Positions 9,999 through 22,349 are shown, numbered from the stretch's first letter. The stretch: DNA of 64,000 nucleotides from Elmis aenea (GCA_947652605.1 OX393576.1:11930575-11994574), one strand, 5' to 3'. Numbers and translations are program-made. The notes: generated by a model from the letters alone, not told the origin.

Positions 9999-11792
9999 GA
10001 TAGATAATTGTCGGCACAAGCTCCCAATACTTCAAATTTGGACCAATCTGTGCATAACTTGATTTTACCATACCCCTCTGTCAAGCTTACATCATCCGAT
10101 AATATAAAAAGCTTTTAAAATAAAAACTAGTGAAAAATTGCGAGCACGCCAGGTTTCTAATCAATCCTTCATTTGTTAAAAACGTATTGTTTTGTTATCT
10201 TTCATTATTTATCAACTCCAACGTCGATATGACTGTGTGCGCGCTAGTTAATGAAAATATCGTTTAATCCAGGACATTTTCAGGCGACAATGCCAAGCGT
10301 ATGTTAAAATTCACGTACACTTTATGCAAATTTTTTAATCCTGGCTGCAGAAGTGCACTCGTCTGTTTTGTTCCATATATTCACACCCGACTGAAATTGC
10401 ATTTTTGTTGTAATTTTATTCGAAACTCAACATGCATATTCTGCTATTGAATATTTTTATCGAAATATAAAAGCAAATGTAGATTATATTTTAAGCTAAT
10501 TGGAGTTGACGAAGGTTTTGAGGAAAGTGTTTAGTTAATCATACTCTGCCATCTGTTATTAGCATTTTTACCCTTACATTTCAGGAAAATACATTTTAAA
10601 AATCACCTCTTGAAAAAGTTCGGATTCCACCCAATTCTAAATTATACTTTTCTATTTTCACGAACCCAAACATATATCATTAACACCTTTTCTCTTTTTT
10701 CCGAGTGTCTACTATACCTTGTCCCATATTCTCAACGTATCACGTCCTTTGTCCATTCATGTACCCACATATATCCTGCAAATATCCATTCCGTCTACAT
10801 TCAGCCTGCATGCAATGTTATTTATGTTCTTTCTTTCGGTCAAAATGATAAAAGTAATCCAAAAACTTCTTGCATAAGAAAAAATTTAAATTTAGTTTGT
10901 GAGCGCATATATCATGGCCCTGCGGTAATATCACTAAATATGTATGAGATAATAAATTGCACATAACTTCTTTGATATATAAAAAAACGTTCTGAAAGTA
11001 AACAGATGTAACTAAAATGCTAATTTTGGTGGTGAAGTGTTTTTTTGCAATGTGAGGGACACATATAAAGCTGTTCTAAAATTACATTTGTGGTGTATCG
11101 TGTATACATAAAGTCAAGCAATAAAAATTTTTGTTCTAATTATAGAATATAAATTGAACACGTCTATAGCAAAAGCAATAAATTTTTATGTACCAAGTTT
11201 ATTTAATTAACCTTTCAGTCGTTGCGTGGCTATTTGTGACAGTTGTTCGCTCAGTTCATGTACATCAAAAGGATTTTCTTGGAAATGGCCTGCTGCGTTA
11301 TCTTGAAAATATTTTCATTAAACAGATCATATGCCATTATGGTCATAACCAAAACTTTAAATCAATACTCTTTTTCATTCTTCATATATTTTCAATGCGT
11401 GGTCCCAATCAATCACCCTATATATTTACTTTCAATGCATTCAAACTACAATGAAATTTCTTGATTCTTACATTAAGTAGTAATAACCCATACTGTTTAT
11501 AAAAGAGAGCACAGCGTAAGGGAAAATGGGGCAAAATGTGGTGTTAATGTTTCAGGACTTATATTCCATGTCAAATAAAGCAATATTATCGTTTTGACCT
11601 GCGTATATTTATGAAAATTAATTTTCTAGTCGATTATTACCGAGTAGAAATCGTTGTGTATGTATTTATTGGTTACCGGACCCAATAATTCGGAAAAATA
11701 CATAAAAGTGCAAATGCTCGCCAAGAGAAATGCTTTTGTGGTCTAAAATATAGCGTAGATTTATAAATTTTTATGGACAGCTTAAAACCATC
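9999..11792. other. Intergenic, nothing recognised
   Basis: Frames at 10610-10966 and 11188-11464 show no domain signature and have biased composition. No transposon ends recognised. Confidence 0.4.
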
Positions 11793-11795
11793 TTA

Positions 11796-12336
11796 AGTCT
11801 GTTTTATACTATACTATTTTTTCGTTTAAGAAAATCGTATACGATTTTCTAGTACGGTGTTAATCAGAAATTAAAAATCTTGAACGAAAAATTCGTACGA
11901 AATTACTACCTGCCCTAAATGCGTCCAATTTTAGCATGGGCGCATGCGTATTCTACTGTAACTGTATCTGACCGCATGTCATTTGCGAGTTAGGTTAACT
12001 GATGTTAAATACTACTTATTACCGTTATCCCTCACAATTTATTTTGTAAGAATAAATATGTAGAATGGAATAAGCGTTAAATATACGTTAAATTTGAAAA
12101 TGATTCGCTTTCTGTTCTGTGATCAAATTGAACGTTTGACATGGTTGCTCAAGGTGCCAACAAAATATGATAAAAGTTACTAAAAAGTAACCAAAATATA
12201 TTGGAGTTTTCGTACCAAAAAATAGTACAATGTAAATGGTGCATATTTTCTATGCTAAATTCTTGAACGAAATTTTTGTATTAAAAATCTTATACGATTT
12301 TCTTAAACGAAAAAATAGTATAGTATAAAACAGCCT
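11796..12336. mobile_element. PIF/Harbinger-like MITE, copy 1
   Basis: 541 bp. Inverted ends begin AGTCTG (left) and AGGCTG (right, read inward), both continuing TTTTATACTATACTATTTTT and then TCGTTTAAGAAAATCGTATA. Flanked by TTA at 11793-11795 and 12337-12339, the 3-bp TWA-type target of PIF/Harbinger. Non-coding. An inverted copy lies at 35760-36470. Confidence 0.85.
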
Positions 12337-13197
12337 TTAGAATGAAGTTGTTTTATTTACACAGATCTCAGATTTCAATGTTTGGTTTTAAGTTATATTG
12401 ATACAAAGATGGCACATTTAAATATTCATGAAACGAATGCACATTTTGGTTACCCAGTGTTTCCCATAGTTTATTCAAAGGAACAGAGTTGAAAGGTTTT
12501 TCAGATCGACAAAAATAAGGTGCCTCACTCATGTAAGCAACTTCTAGAACGTTTTAAATTGAGGTTGAGTTAAAGAATATTTTGTTGTTTCGCATATCTT
12601 TATAAAGGTTGGCGCAAAAGTATGAAAACAGACAAATATCTAGAATACTGTTACAGATATAACAATGAAAATTTGTATCTGAGCGTTATGGTATTTTATG
12701 GATTCGATGAAAATATTAAGGTTGCAATACGACTTCCGGAAACGGACTTAAACTTTGAAATTTTAAATAGAACATCCTGTATATTTTTACATTTTTGGAT
12801 TCCTCTTAAGATTTACTTAAAAATGTATGAGAATGTATGGGTCTAAATTCAACCGTTTTCGTAAAATTTACATATTTATGAAAATTTTGAGCGATACAGC
12901 AGTTTACTTTCGTTTAAAAATTAGATTAACAATTAATTAATTAACAGTTTGCGCTAGCTACATTTAAAAAATATTATACAGAATGTTTTTTTACGCTCGG
13001 TCAAACTTGTGAAACTTTAAACATCAATAACTCAATTTTCTTAAATACAACACCCAACACCCTATTTGTTTTTACATAGTCTTGTAGAAAATGTGATTGT
13101 CTTTCAAAAACATTAACCGTGTTTAACCTAAAACTGATATTTTACGAGAGATCGAAATTTTATTGTAAGTTATTCGGGCAACGTAATATTTTCGAGT

Positions 13198-13472
13198 AGG
13201 CTATGAAGGGTAAACAGCGGTAATTTTGAAACAATTGAAAGATAAAAACAAGAAAGTTATAATATTATCTTTTTGCAATCATAAGATTTAGTTATCACAC
13301 TGGTCCAATGAATAAATGCATAATTTTAAGAAACCTTGATTTAAACGTAAAAATGGTAAAATTACATCTACATTATAAGAATTGTCGAAAATAAGTAAAG
13401 AAAAGATATAAGTTCCTTGTTATAATCTTTCAATTGTTTTAAAATTATCGCTGTCTACCTTCATAGCATAGA
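13198..13472. mobile_element. Short MITE
   Basis: Inverted ends of about 50 bp: GCTATGAAGG, then AACAATTGAAAGAT, at 13201-13248, with the complement at 13418-13467. About 270 bp in all, non-coding. Confidence 0.65.
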
Positions 13473-13479
13473 TTAATAC

Positions 13480-13625
13480 AAAATGCAGTGGAAAGCAGAG
13501 GAATACATCCTACAATTTGTAAATGGCTTTCCGAAATGCATCTGCTTTTGGACAGACTGCAGGAGTTAAGGCTGTCCGAGGGTGCCCACGGGGAAGAGGG
13601 GTTCTATCTCCCCTTTTGTGGTGCC
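13480..13625 (+). pseudogene. Fragment of a LOA/I-like LINE RT
   Basis: This stretch matches, in opposite orientation, about 43545-43690 of the near-complete LINE in this window. Shared words are ATGCAGTGGAAAGCAGAGGA, CAATTTGTAAATGG and CTTTTGTGGTGC. It covers the segment just before the catalytic GYADD box and carries a deletion of about 28 bp relative to the long copy, so it is non-functional. Confidence 0.75.
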
Positions 13626-13695
13626 TATGCCTAGTGGCATTGTTATATCTGCAATAGTGTTCTAGATATTTGTCTGTTTCCGTACTTTTGCGCAT

Positions 13696-14612
13696 CCCTG
13701 TAGGTTAATGTTAATAGCGTACAACTTAACATAAAATCACAAGTTCACTGTACCATGTTACAAAATAACAAAATTAACAGCGTGTTGTTTAAATTAACAG
13801 TACACTTAACAATATATGTTACCTACTGAAAGAGAAATCTAATTATCGTTTAGGCTTTTACCTCTTAAAATGATCAAATGAATTCACCAAAATTACATTT
13901 ATAAATGTTACTATTTAATTTTATCATCAGCTAACAATGGAATAACATAAAACCACTCATTTTCAGGTATCATAAATTATCCACCGTTTTTCGTGTGCTT
14001 CCCATATTCGTATAACTCTAGTAACCTCTCGGGCAGATAGGGCAAATCTTACATCGGAGCAATCAGGGTTAGTTCTAAAAAAAAAACTCATTTTTCACCC
14101 CTGTGTTTACTGTTATATCTCATATAAATGAATCCACTCTTTACCGCGATCTTTTCTTAAGGTCAATGATTATAAGAATTGTTTGTTAATTAATATTTAA
14201 GGTAAGAAACGAGAATTTAAATTTGTTTAAATATTTCCCTAGCTTTTCTGTCGGACTTCTCAAGACCAAGTAATTTCTGAACCACATTTTAGTGAAATAC
14301 ATTGTATTTAAATTATGCAGTAGTTGTAATAATCCTACCGACATAAAATAAACAACTCTAACTTTGCAAAACCGAAATATGGTATGTGAAACTTTAAAGG
14401 GTTATATACTAAACCCTAATACTGCAGACTTGAACTTGGATTAAGTTTGTGAGCATTATCTTTGATCGTATTGTACGCAACCACTTCCGTTTACTGTAAT
14501 TTTACTGAGCAAAAAACAGAGAGGATTATTACTCCTAAATGTTATTTAAGTTTTTAAAATCTCTTTTAACCTTGATTGAGCTCAGAACGAAAAATAATGA
14601 GATTGGTCTTGG
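13696..14612. other. Intergenic, nothing recognised
   Basis: AT-rich; no coding frame or paired repeat recognised. Confidence 0.4.
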
Positions 14613-14917
14613 CAGGGCCGGCCTTAAACACATTCCATTGATTTCCTCGCCTAGGGCTCCGCGCTCAACAAATAAAAAACATAAATACAATACTCATTAA
14701 TAGCATAGAAACAAAAAGCAATTTTCTATCTCATCACTTAAAAAAATTACTGTTCGATAGTGAAATACTAAACTTAATAAATAAACTACACCACATTAAT
14801 ATAATAGAGTATCTATCAAATATTATCATCAAACCAATTAACAAAAGCTTTCGTGAAATAATTCCAGTTGAAACGTTTACGGAAACGCAAAAAGTGAAGC
14901 AGAATCTTTGGCTACTT
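14613..14917 (+). mobile_element. hAT transposon end fragment
   Basis: Begins CAGGGCCGGCCTTAA, a hAT-type terminus. It is homologous throughout to the hAT end at about 60465-60762 in reverse orientation (shared CTTTCGTGAAATAATTCCAG and TTGAAACGTTTACGGAAAC). It stops at GAATCTTTGGCTAC, where a MITE arm begins. No second end found nearby. Confidence 0.75.
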
Positions 14918-15265
14918 GCATAGGCGCTTAACATAGGGGAAACCGTTTTTACAAGGGCCTCGTTTTCGCGTTTTTATCTGGAACCGTTTAAGATTTTTTC
15001 AAAAACTTTGCACCATTTTACTTGTAAAGGATGCGCGAATTGGTAAATAGAAGAATTTCGGTTTTATCTCTGTCGGTTTCATAGCCAACGCGATCGCAAA
15101 AATTATTTTTTATTCAACTTTTCAGTTTTTGCCCTATTTTGCCGAAGGAAATGGCCAGTGGCTCGTATAACTCCGCAAAACAATTTGTTTTGATGTTCTT
15201 GTTGCAATAAACACAGCCTTGATCAGATTCTAGCGACAACATGTTTTGACCCTCCCTTGTTAGCA
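14918..15265 (-). mobile_element. Solo arm of the long-arm MITE found at 54285-54998
   Basis: About 345 bp, from CTTGCATAGGCGCTT to TTCTAGCGACAACATG and CCTCCCTTG, match one arm of the element at 54285-54998. The partner arm is absent and the hAT fragment abuts directly, so this is a deletion junction. Confidence 0.75.
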
Positions 15266-15630
15266 TCTTGCTGGTTCTTTATTTACTGCCATTGATTCCG
15301 TTTTGTCTATTGACATCCTTACATTAAATTATACAATTATTGCTAAATATTGGTAACATTCTTTTGTGATTGATATTTATACTTTCTTTAAGTAAAAAAG
15401 AAATAATGGGCTACGATTCGAAATGGATTCTGAGCTCAACAATACTGTAATCGGGCAATCAACAGACTCTCAAAAAATTGTTTCTCAAATGTCGATACCA
15501 ACTTCACTAACCGGTTTGACAAATATATTGAGTAAAATGGAATCCACTTGGGAGGACAATAAATTATTGTTTGGTTTCCTTAAATTTGTGTTCTCTAGCA
15601 TCAAATTCGTTACTATCTGATAGGAGTATA
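15266..15630. other. Short gap, nothing recognised
   Basis: A 65-codon frame at 15423-15620 has no recognisable domain; no repeat seen. Confidence 0.35.
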
Positions 15631-17140
15631 CAGGGTGGTGCTTTTTTCGATGCTCACCATTGCTATCTTGGAAACGGTAAGAGATACAAGGTCGGTTAAA
15701 TTAGAGAAAAGTTGCACATTTTTATGGCGATTAAGAATCTGGAAAGAAATCCTAGATATTTTGATTCGTTTTTGATTTATTACAAAAAAACTGAAAAATG
15801 TGATTTTAGAAAAATATTATTATCTTCCCTACCATTGACGCTATTTCATTTAAACTTGGTTACTTTATGTTTTTGACCGTCCTGGGTTTGATGACGTCAA
15901 CAGAAATTTTCTAAGCCTTCTAGATTTCAAGTTGCGATAGTCAACTTTTTTATTTCTTATAGCCGCCATATTGGATTTTTACACCATCAGACAGACAAAA
16001 AAATTAGCTTTTCAGATTGGTAACCAACATATCTTTTTTCTTTCAAAAAACTTGTTGAAATTTTAAAATTTGTGTAAATAATTCATAAAATCGAGAATGC
16101 TCTGAAAAACAATTGAAACTATGATATAAATAAAAGCTACAGAACATTTTATTGGTCTTATGATAACGAAATTAAGGTTGTTGGAAACATATTTAGAAGA
16201 TATGTTAGGCGAATTGCCATTATTAACAATTCAAAATCATCAGTAGTTTCAGCAAGAAGGAGCTGGTCCTCACAACGCCCGCATTGTAAAAGGATATTAA
16301 TTACATCTAGTACACTTTCAAAATTCGTGACTTGGTACGTTTGGTCCTGTTCATTGGGCTCCGCGATAGCTATGTTTTAAGCCAATGGATTACTTTTACA
16401 TTGATGTTGTTTATGCAACCCTAACGGAAAATATTGAACTTCTTCGCCGTAAAATCAAAAATGCTTTCGACTTTATTTCGAGACAAACTATCCTAAAAGG
16501 CAGTGGACGAAATGAATTTGAGGACTAACCACTACATCATACATAACGGCGCGCACTTTAAACAATTATTTAAATAATTATTTATCTGCTGTTTTAAATT
16601 TATTGTCATTTCGTTATTTTATTAGACCTATAAAATGTTGTGTCAATTTTATTTATATTATAATTTCAATTGTTTTTCAGAACATTCGCGATTTTATAGA
16701 TTATTTATAAAAATTTTCAAATTTCAACAAGGTTTTCGAAAGAAAAATGGTATGTTGGTTACCAACCTGAAAAGCTAATTTTTTTGTCTGTCTGATGGTG
16801 TAAAAATCCAATATGGCGGCTATAAGAAATAAAACAGTTGACTATCGTAACTTGAAATCTAGAAGGCTTAGAAAATTTCTGTTGACGTCATCAAACCCAG
16901 GACGGTCAAAAACATAAAGTAACCAAGTTTAAATGAAATAGCGTCAATGGTAGGGAAGATAATAATTTTTTTCTAAAATCACATTTTTCAGTTTTTTTGT
17001 AATAAATCAAAAACGAATCAAAATATTTAGGATTTCTTTTCAGATTCTTAATCGCCATAAAAATGTGCAACTTTTCTCTAATTTAACCGACCTTGTATCT
17101 CTTACTGTTTCCAAGATAGCAATGGTGAGCATCGAAAAAA
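15631..17140. mobile_element. Mariner-type derivative with about 400-bp inverted arms
   Basis: The left end CAGGGTGGTGC follows a TA (15629-15630). Arms at about 15640-16050 and 16735-17140 are nearly perfect inverted copies (TTTTTCGATGCTCACC, GCCGCCATATTGGATTTTT, AGACAGACAAAAAAATTAGC). The right end lacks the outermost dozen bases. The core carries a transposase remnant. Confidence 0.8.
16165..16530 (+). pseudogene. Mariner-type transposase C-terminal remnant
   Basis: Plus-strand translation, with several stops, gives FQQEGAGPHNARIVKGY, then GPVHWAPR, MDYFYIDVVYATLTENIELL and FISRQ. These match the QQDGAPAH (second catalytic Asp), WPARSPDLTPLDFFLWG and VYATPPT blocks of insect mariner-type DDE transposases. 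No N-terminal domain remains. Confidence 0.7.
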
Positions 17141-17149
17141 TATTATCCG

Positions 17150-17613
17150 GTCCTCTTCTACCTATCGGTGTAGAGGGTAAAAAAAAAACAAGGTGTAAGG
17201 TTTATTTTTTTTCTTTCTTTTCTAGCGTTTTTCTGGAGTTGAGTTCTTTTTGTATTTTCCTCTTTTTTTTTGCATGTCATTTTTCATTGCTTGTGTCATT
17301 TCCGATGTCTTTTCTTATTTTTTATTTATTTTTTTTAGTTTATTTTCTTTCTCATCTCCTTTTTCATTGGCTGTATCGTTGACCTAATATTTCTATTGTT
17401 CTTTGCTATCAGTTTTTAGGAGGTTGATGGTTTGTTGTTATTTCATTTTCTTTCACCTTTTTTTGCTCCCTGTCCCATCTTCATTGTTTTCCATCAATTG
17501 TGATCCTTTGATATGATATTTTCGCTGTTCTTCCTTTCTGTCTCTCTTCTTCCGCTATTTGTTTTAGCTTCTTTTGAATTTCCAGTTCCTCCTTTGTCAT
17601 TTCGTTGTTTAGA
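17150..17613 (-). pseudogene. LINE open frame, downstream piece split by Tc1
   Basis: Minus-strand translation from the transposon junction reads YLNNEMTKEELEIQKKLKQI, then AEEERQKGRTAKISYQRITI and a stop. This continues the ORF at 19285-19972 and matches the YINDDLT-type segment that follows the RNA-binding region in related LINE ORFs. The rest is purine-rich and decayed. Confidence 0.6.
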
Positions 17614-17615
17614 TA

Positions 17616-19279
17616 CACTAGCGTCAGAAAGTTTGGAAACGACATGTATTATGCCAATATTTTTAATAAGAGTGTATTAATCTTAAACCTTACTACGTAT
17701 TATCAAACTATAATTACAAACACATAAATTAACGACCTTTTTAATCTTGTTGATAAATCATCACACGAATGAGCCCAATTTATTTAAAAAATGCAAAATT
17801 TGGAAAATCTAATGGTTTGTAACAATACTAAGAAATATGTAATAAATAGCTGGCTTCGTTGCTTGCTTTTGTTTGTTTTGACGTTTTGTCAATAAGCAAC
17901 GATTATTTCGTGTTTAGTATTATAGTTTGTGTACTAAGTGATTAAAATATTACCAAAAACTGTTTGGAAAATACAGGTTACATTTTTAATTTTGGAAAGT
18001 TCAAATTTATATATTTTTGTTCAATGTTTAATATCTAAATATGACCCATAAAAAGCAAATAAGCATTGAAAAGCGTTCGGCCATTTGTACGTTAAGAAAT
18101 GAAGGCTATTTCATGTCCCAAATTGCCCAGAAAGTAGGTGTTTCCAAAAAAGGTGTTTACACCACCTTAGACCGAAGTCAAAAATTTGGTAGTTTGATGG
18201 ACCGAAAACGATCAGGAAGGCCGAGAAAGACAACAAAGGCTGAGGACAAGTACATAATAATGAAGAGTAAAAGAAATCGTCGACTTACAGCAGTCGATAT
18301 TACTAATGACTTCAATTTTGTAAAATCTTCAAAAATTTCAATTACTACGGTAAAGACACGTCTTCTACGTGCGGGTCTGAGAGGAAGAGTTGCAATAAAA
18401 AAACCTCTTTTACGGATTGTTAATAAAAAAAAACGACTAGAATGGGCCAAAAAACATGCGAATTGGACTGCTGAACAATGGAATAGTGTTTTATGGACAG
18501 ACGAGTCAAAATTTTAAATCTTCGGATCAAAGCGAAGAGTGTACGTTCGGCGTTTTCCTGGAGAGCAAATGAACGATGATTGTGTGGTTTCTACAATTAA
18601 GCATGGAAATGGAAATGTGATGGTTTGGGGATGTTTTGCTGGAAATCGTGTTGGAACATTAAAAAAAAATTGATGGCATTCTTCGCAAGGAGGGCTATCT
18701 TTCAATTTTAACAGACACCGCTATTCCGTGTGGAAGACAACTTTGTGGTCGAAACTTCGTGTTCCAAGAAGATAACGACCCAAAACACTCCTCAGCATTG
18801 TGCCGAAATTATCTGCAAGGCCTAGAAAGAAAAAACGTTTGCAAACGAATGATTTGGCCTGCTCAGTCACCAGATCTTTCTCCCATTGAGTTTTTGTGGG
18901 ATGAATTAGACCGGCAAGTCCGAAAAACTGCAGCTACAAATGAAAAAAACTTTTGGTTAAGGCTTCAACAAGCATGGGTCAACATACCACACGAAACTTT
19001 GCAAAAATTAGTTAACAGGATGCCAAGAATATGCCAAGCAGTTATTAAAGCAAAAGGTGGTCATTTTGACGAAAATGCCGTTTAATTATTATAAATATAG
19101 TTTTATGAGAATAGTTGTATTATTTATGTTGATTATAATTAAAAATAAATTATTTTTATTCTTTTGTTAAAAATGTTCATAAATATTTTAATTAAACAAC
19201 AACAAAACTGCAAAAATTGTGTATATTATTTAATATTATATATTTATCATTATCGTTTCCAAACTTTCTGACGCTAGAG
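17616..19279 (+). mobile_element. Tc1-like transposon, nearly full length
   Basis: 1664 bp. Inverted ends of about 27 bp (CTAGCGTCAGAAAGTTTGGA) are flanked by TA at 17614-17615 and 19280-19281. It interrupts a minus-strand LINE ORF whose two halves resume on each side. Encodes the transposase pseudogene at 18041-19085. Confidence 0.92.
18041..19085 (+). pseudogene. Tc1-like DDE transposase (DD38E spacing), inactivated
   Basis: N-terminal paired-type helix-turn-helix (EKRSAICTLRNEGYFMSQIA) with a basic GRPRKTT hook, then WTDESKF with the first catalytic Asp. A TAA at 18515 replaces the next codon, and an extra A in the run at about 18661-18669 shifts the frame. From 18759 the catalytic domain is open: FQEDNDPKH (second Asp), WPAQSPDLSPIEFLWDELD (Glu) and the usual end VIKAKGGHF. 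Thirty-eight residues separate the second Asp from the Glu, as in the DD38E relatives of Tc1. Two lesions only, so inactivation is fairly recent. Confidence 0.9.
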
Positions 19280-19284
19280 TATAT

Positions 19285-19972
19285 TATTTAATTTCTTGCA
19301 GTTGTTTTAACTTATACTTGTTTTTCATTACCTTTTCTTTTTCTAGTGGTTTGACTAGTTCTAACTTGCATGCTTTTGTTCCTATCTGTATGGCGTTTTT
19401 AATCTGAACTTTTATAACTGTTCCTCTTTCTATAACGTGTTCAAATTCATGTATAAGGTCTGCTTTGTTATCAGTTTTTATCTCCAAGCCTGTCACAACG
19501 ATATTATTTTTGGTTCGATCTTTTTCCAATCTTGTAACTCTATCTTCTACGGATTTCATTTTTTCTTTTATTATTTTGTTTTTATTTTTCAGCAATTGAT
19601 TTTTCTGTTCAGTTTCTTCAGTTCCTTTTGATATGACCTCTGGTCATGTTTTATTTCTTTTATATCTCTCATTACTTCCTTGTTCATGTTCATAAGCGTA
19701 TCCATTTTATCTTCTTTTTTTTAGGTCTCCTGTTAATCTTTTTACTCCTCTTTTTACTCTCTTTTGATATGTCTTCTATGTCCTCTTTTCCTTTTCGAAT
19801 CCTCCGACGTATACTCGTCGCTCTCGAGATTTGTTTCTTTCATATCTTTCATTGTTTCTCTAATCATGTTCGTAATCGTATCTATTTTTTTCAAATCTTC
19901 TGACGTATATTCGTCGTTCTCACATCCTACAGCACCACTCCCCCCCGCTGTGCCATAATACGCACAATACAC
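19285..19972 (-). pseudogene. LINE ORF1-like coding region, upstream piece
   Basis: Two minus-strand frames (19754-19972 and 19284-19595) give a charged N-terminus (YTSEDLKKIDTITNMIRE), a coiled-coil stretch (EKMKSVEDRVTRLEKDRTKN) and then NIVVTGLEIKTDN and VQIKNAIQIGTKACKLEL. This is the coiled coil plus RNA-binding layout of non-LTR ORF1-type proteins. The frame shifts around 19600-19750 and is cut by the Tc1 element at 19282. Confidence 0.7.
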
Positions 19973-22349
19973 TTGTTACACCTTTATTACACTATTTATT
20001 ATTGTATCCTCAAAAAATAATTTATTTCATTACACTCCGTTTGTATTCGAGTTTTGCATTGACGATTTACTAGCTGATACCCTCTGGTATTCCTGAACTT
20101 AATTTGACAAAATCGCAAGAACTACCCCAATTAAAACGACAAATCTTGTTCTGTGCTTCTTGAAACGTGGAAGAACTCTTTGTACTTTAAGTGACAGTAA
20201 AACTTGCAGTGGCAGAAGATCACAAATTAAGTCTCTGTTCACTTGGTGGCTAAATAGTGTGACACTCTCTCTAGAAGAAGTTTTGTAGTATTTAATGATC
20301 TGAATTACGTTTCGTAACATTTTCGACTTTTGAACTTTCGTACTTGGAAGTTTCTACGAGACGATTTAACAAACTGCGTTGCTAAAATATAGCGGGGCGT
20401 ATTCTCGTATCCGTGTCCCTTTTAACATTGGAAGTCTTTTAGTTAAAAGAGGCTGTTGTAGCGTGATTTAGGACCGTTACCAAGAATTACAACGTCTTGC
20501 GTCGTAAATTTACAAGTGGGAATAACAAATTTGATTTGGAACACCCGTATTAATTGGTATCAAAACGTAAGTGTCACGAATCGATCGTTTGATGTTATTT
20601 TTTTTGTGAAAAGGAGCTAAAGATGAATCCTACCAAATGTAAATAAATTGCTTCTGCAATTGTCTGTTTTGTTACTTCTATTCACTATACAAGGCGAGTC
20701 ATTAGTGCGGGATCGGTCGATTGTGGCTAAACGGTTTGAGATAGAAAGTTGATTCAAACGCTATTTTATACAATTTCTTCTTCCCAACACGATAAAAATA
20801 TTTTGATACAGGGTAAGTCGCCTCTCTGAAACTAATAGCAACTTTTATATTTCAAATACAACACTCCATTTTTTATTTAATATTTATGACCGCCTTTATT
20901 TTAGCTTTGCATTAATATAAAATACTACAGGTTTCTATGCGGCCTTGTCACTAAAGAAAAATTATTTTCAAAATTTTTCAAGTTTTATTTAAAAAATTCT
21001 CTTGGAGTTATTTTTCGAAGTACAGAGTTGTAATTTAGTAAGGACATGCAGAAAACATTGCTCTATTAGCTCGATATGAAAAAGTTTGAATCACGCATAC
21101 AGGGTGTTCATAAATAGGTGGCAACTTCCATGATTTTCAAAAGCTCCTAAGTCAATTTTTTTAAATTCCTGTTTCTGTCAAAATTTTGATAAAAACTTAA
21201 ATAACTCAAAAAAGATTGATTTTAGACACATAAAACCCTATACAATTGAAGGACAATTTAATACTGCATCTAAAAAGTGCAAAACATACAGGGGTTCTCT
21301 TTAAGAAAACAAAGTGATGTATCGGTACGCAAAAACAAAACACTGTGTATAGTTGAAAATAATTTTAGGTTATGTAGTAAATTACCACAAACAACTTTTA
21401 TTCGAAAGTTTTTTTTATAAAGTTGCCACAAGACGAGATATTGATTTGTTACGTTACTTTTTGTACACTCTGTATATTGCTTGCATATTTTTCAACCAGG
21501 GACGTTTTCTGCATGATTTTGTTATTTCCAGCGAGGTCAATTTTTGGATTACATTAATGTTTTCAATACCCATTTACTGATAGATGAATTTTAATCATTT
21601 GTTTAAACAAGCAATCTGGCAATAATCTTTAGTACTCAAGAATCAGGTCGCGAGTGCTTGGTTTACCTGTAATATTCCTATTTCAATTCACAGAAGAGGT
21701 AGAAATTCGAGATTGCTAACGAGTTACCATGTGTACGAGAGCATTGTGCTAAAACTTGTAATTTTCAAGCTTTTTGAAGTACCAATTATGCTAGGTAGGT
21801 GGTTTACTTAACAATTTAAGAGTTTATTTATTTTGCCCACGCAAATTTACGAAGCACACATCATCAAAATAATATAATTCAGTTCAGTGCAAACAAAATT
21901 CATATAATAATGGGAAAATACGTAACAAAGTCAGACAAAGAAACGGAGATGATGGCTTTACTGGTCTACATGACTTAATTATGGCATAATTTCCTACATC
22001 CACCGCTCGCTACACCGAATGTTCGTGAAATATTCAGAAACACAATTGGACTAAGGATAAGCCTTGCTGGAGATTTTATGCAAAGTTTAATTATTTCAGT
22101 TGTAATAATAACATGAAATTTACAGTGTTTTGATGAACGTGCAAAACAAAATAAAAACTTTACCTTGGCTGGGATTTGAAATCGTCTAGGGAATGATTTT
22201 ACATTTAGTATCAACTTTGAAAAAAGTTCATATTTAATTAAATATTTCGGTAAACAAAAAAAGGAATAAAGTTTGTGTTGGAAACCAAAAGTTTTCTGTT
22301 TTCAACTCAACCCTACTCCAATGTTTAATGGTAAATATACAGATAGAAC
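19973..22349. other. Intergenic; probable LINE 5' region and unpaired transposon ends
   Basis: 19973 to about 20690 may be the 5' untranslated part of the split LINE (inference from position). CAGGGTGTTCATAAATAGG after TA at about 21100 and a CAGGGTAAG at about 20813 resemble Tc1/mariner ends, but no partner ends were found. Frames here show no domains. Confidence 0.4.

Larger units (their letters stand above)
12607..13695. mobile_element. Inverted-repeat-bounded composite region
   Basis: About 60 bp at 12607-12668 (GCGCAAAAGTATG, AACAGACAAATATCTAGAA) recurs inverted at 13637-13693. Between them are AT-rich DNA, a separate MITE (13198-13472) and a LOA-type LINE fragment (13480-13625) lying directly against the right repeat. 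No target duplication could be assigned. Confidence 0.55.

Noticed and set aside
10610..10966. 118-codon plus-strand frame
   Set aside because: No conserved motif, no plausible signal or splice context; consistent with chance in AT-rich DNA.
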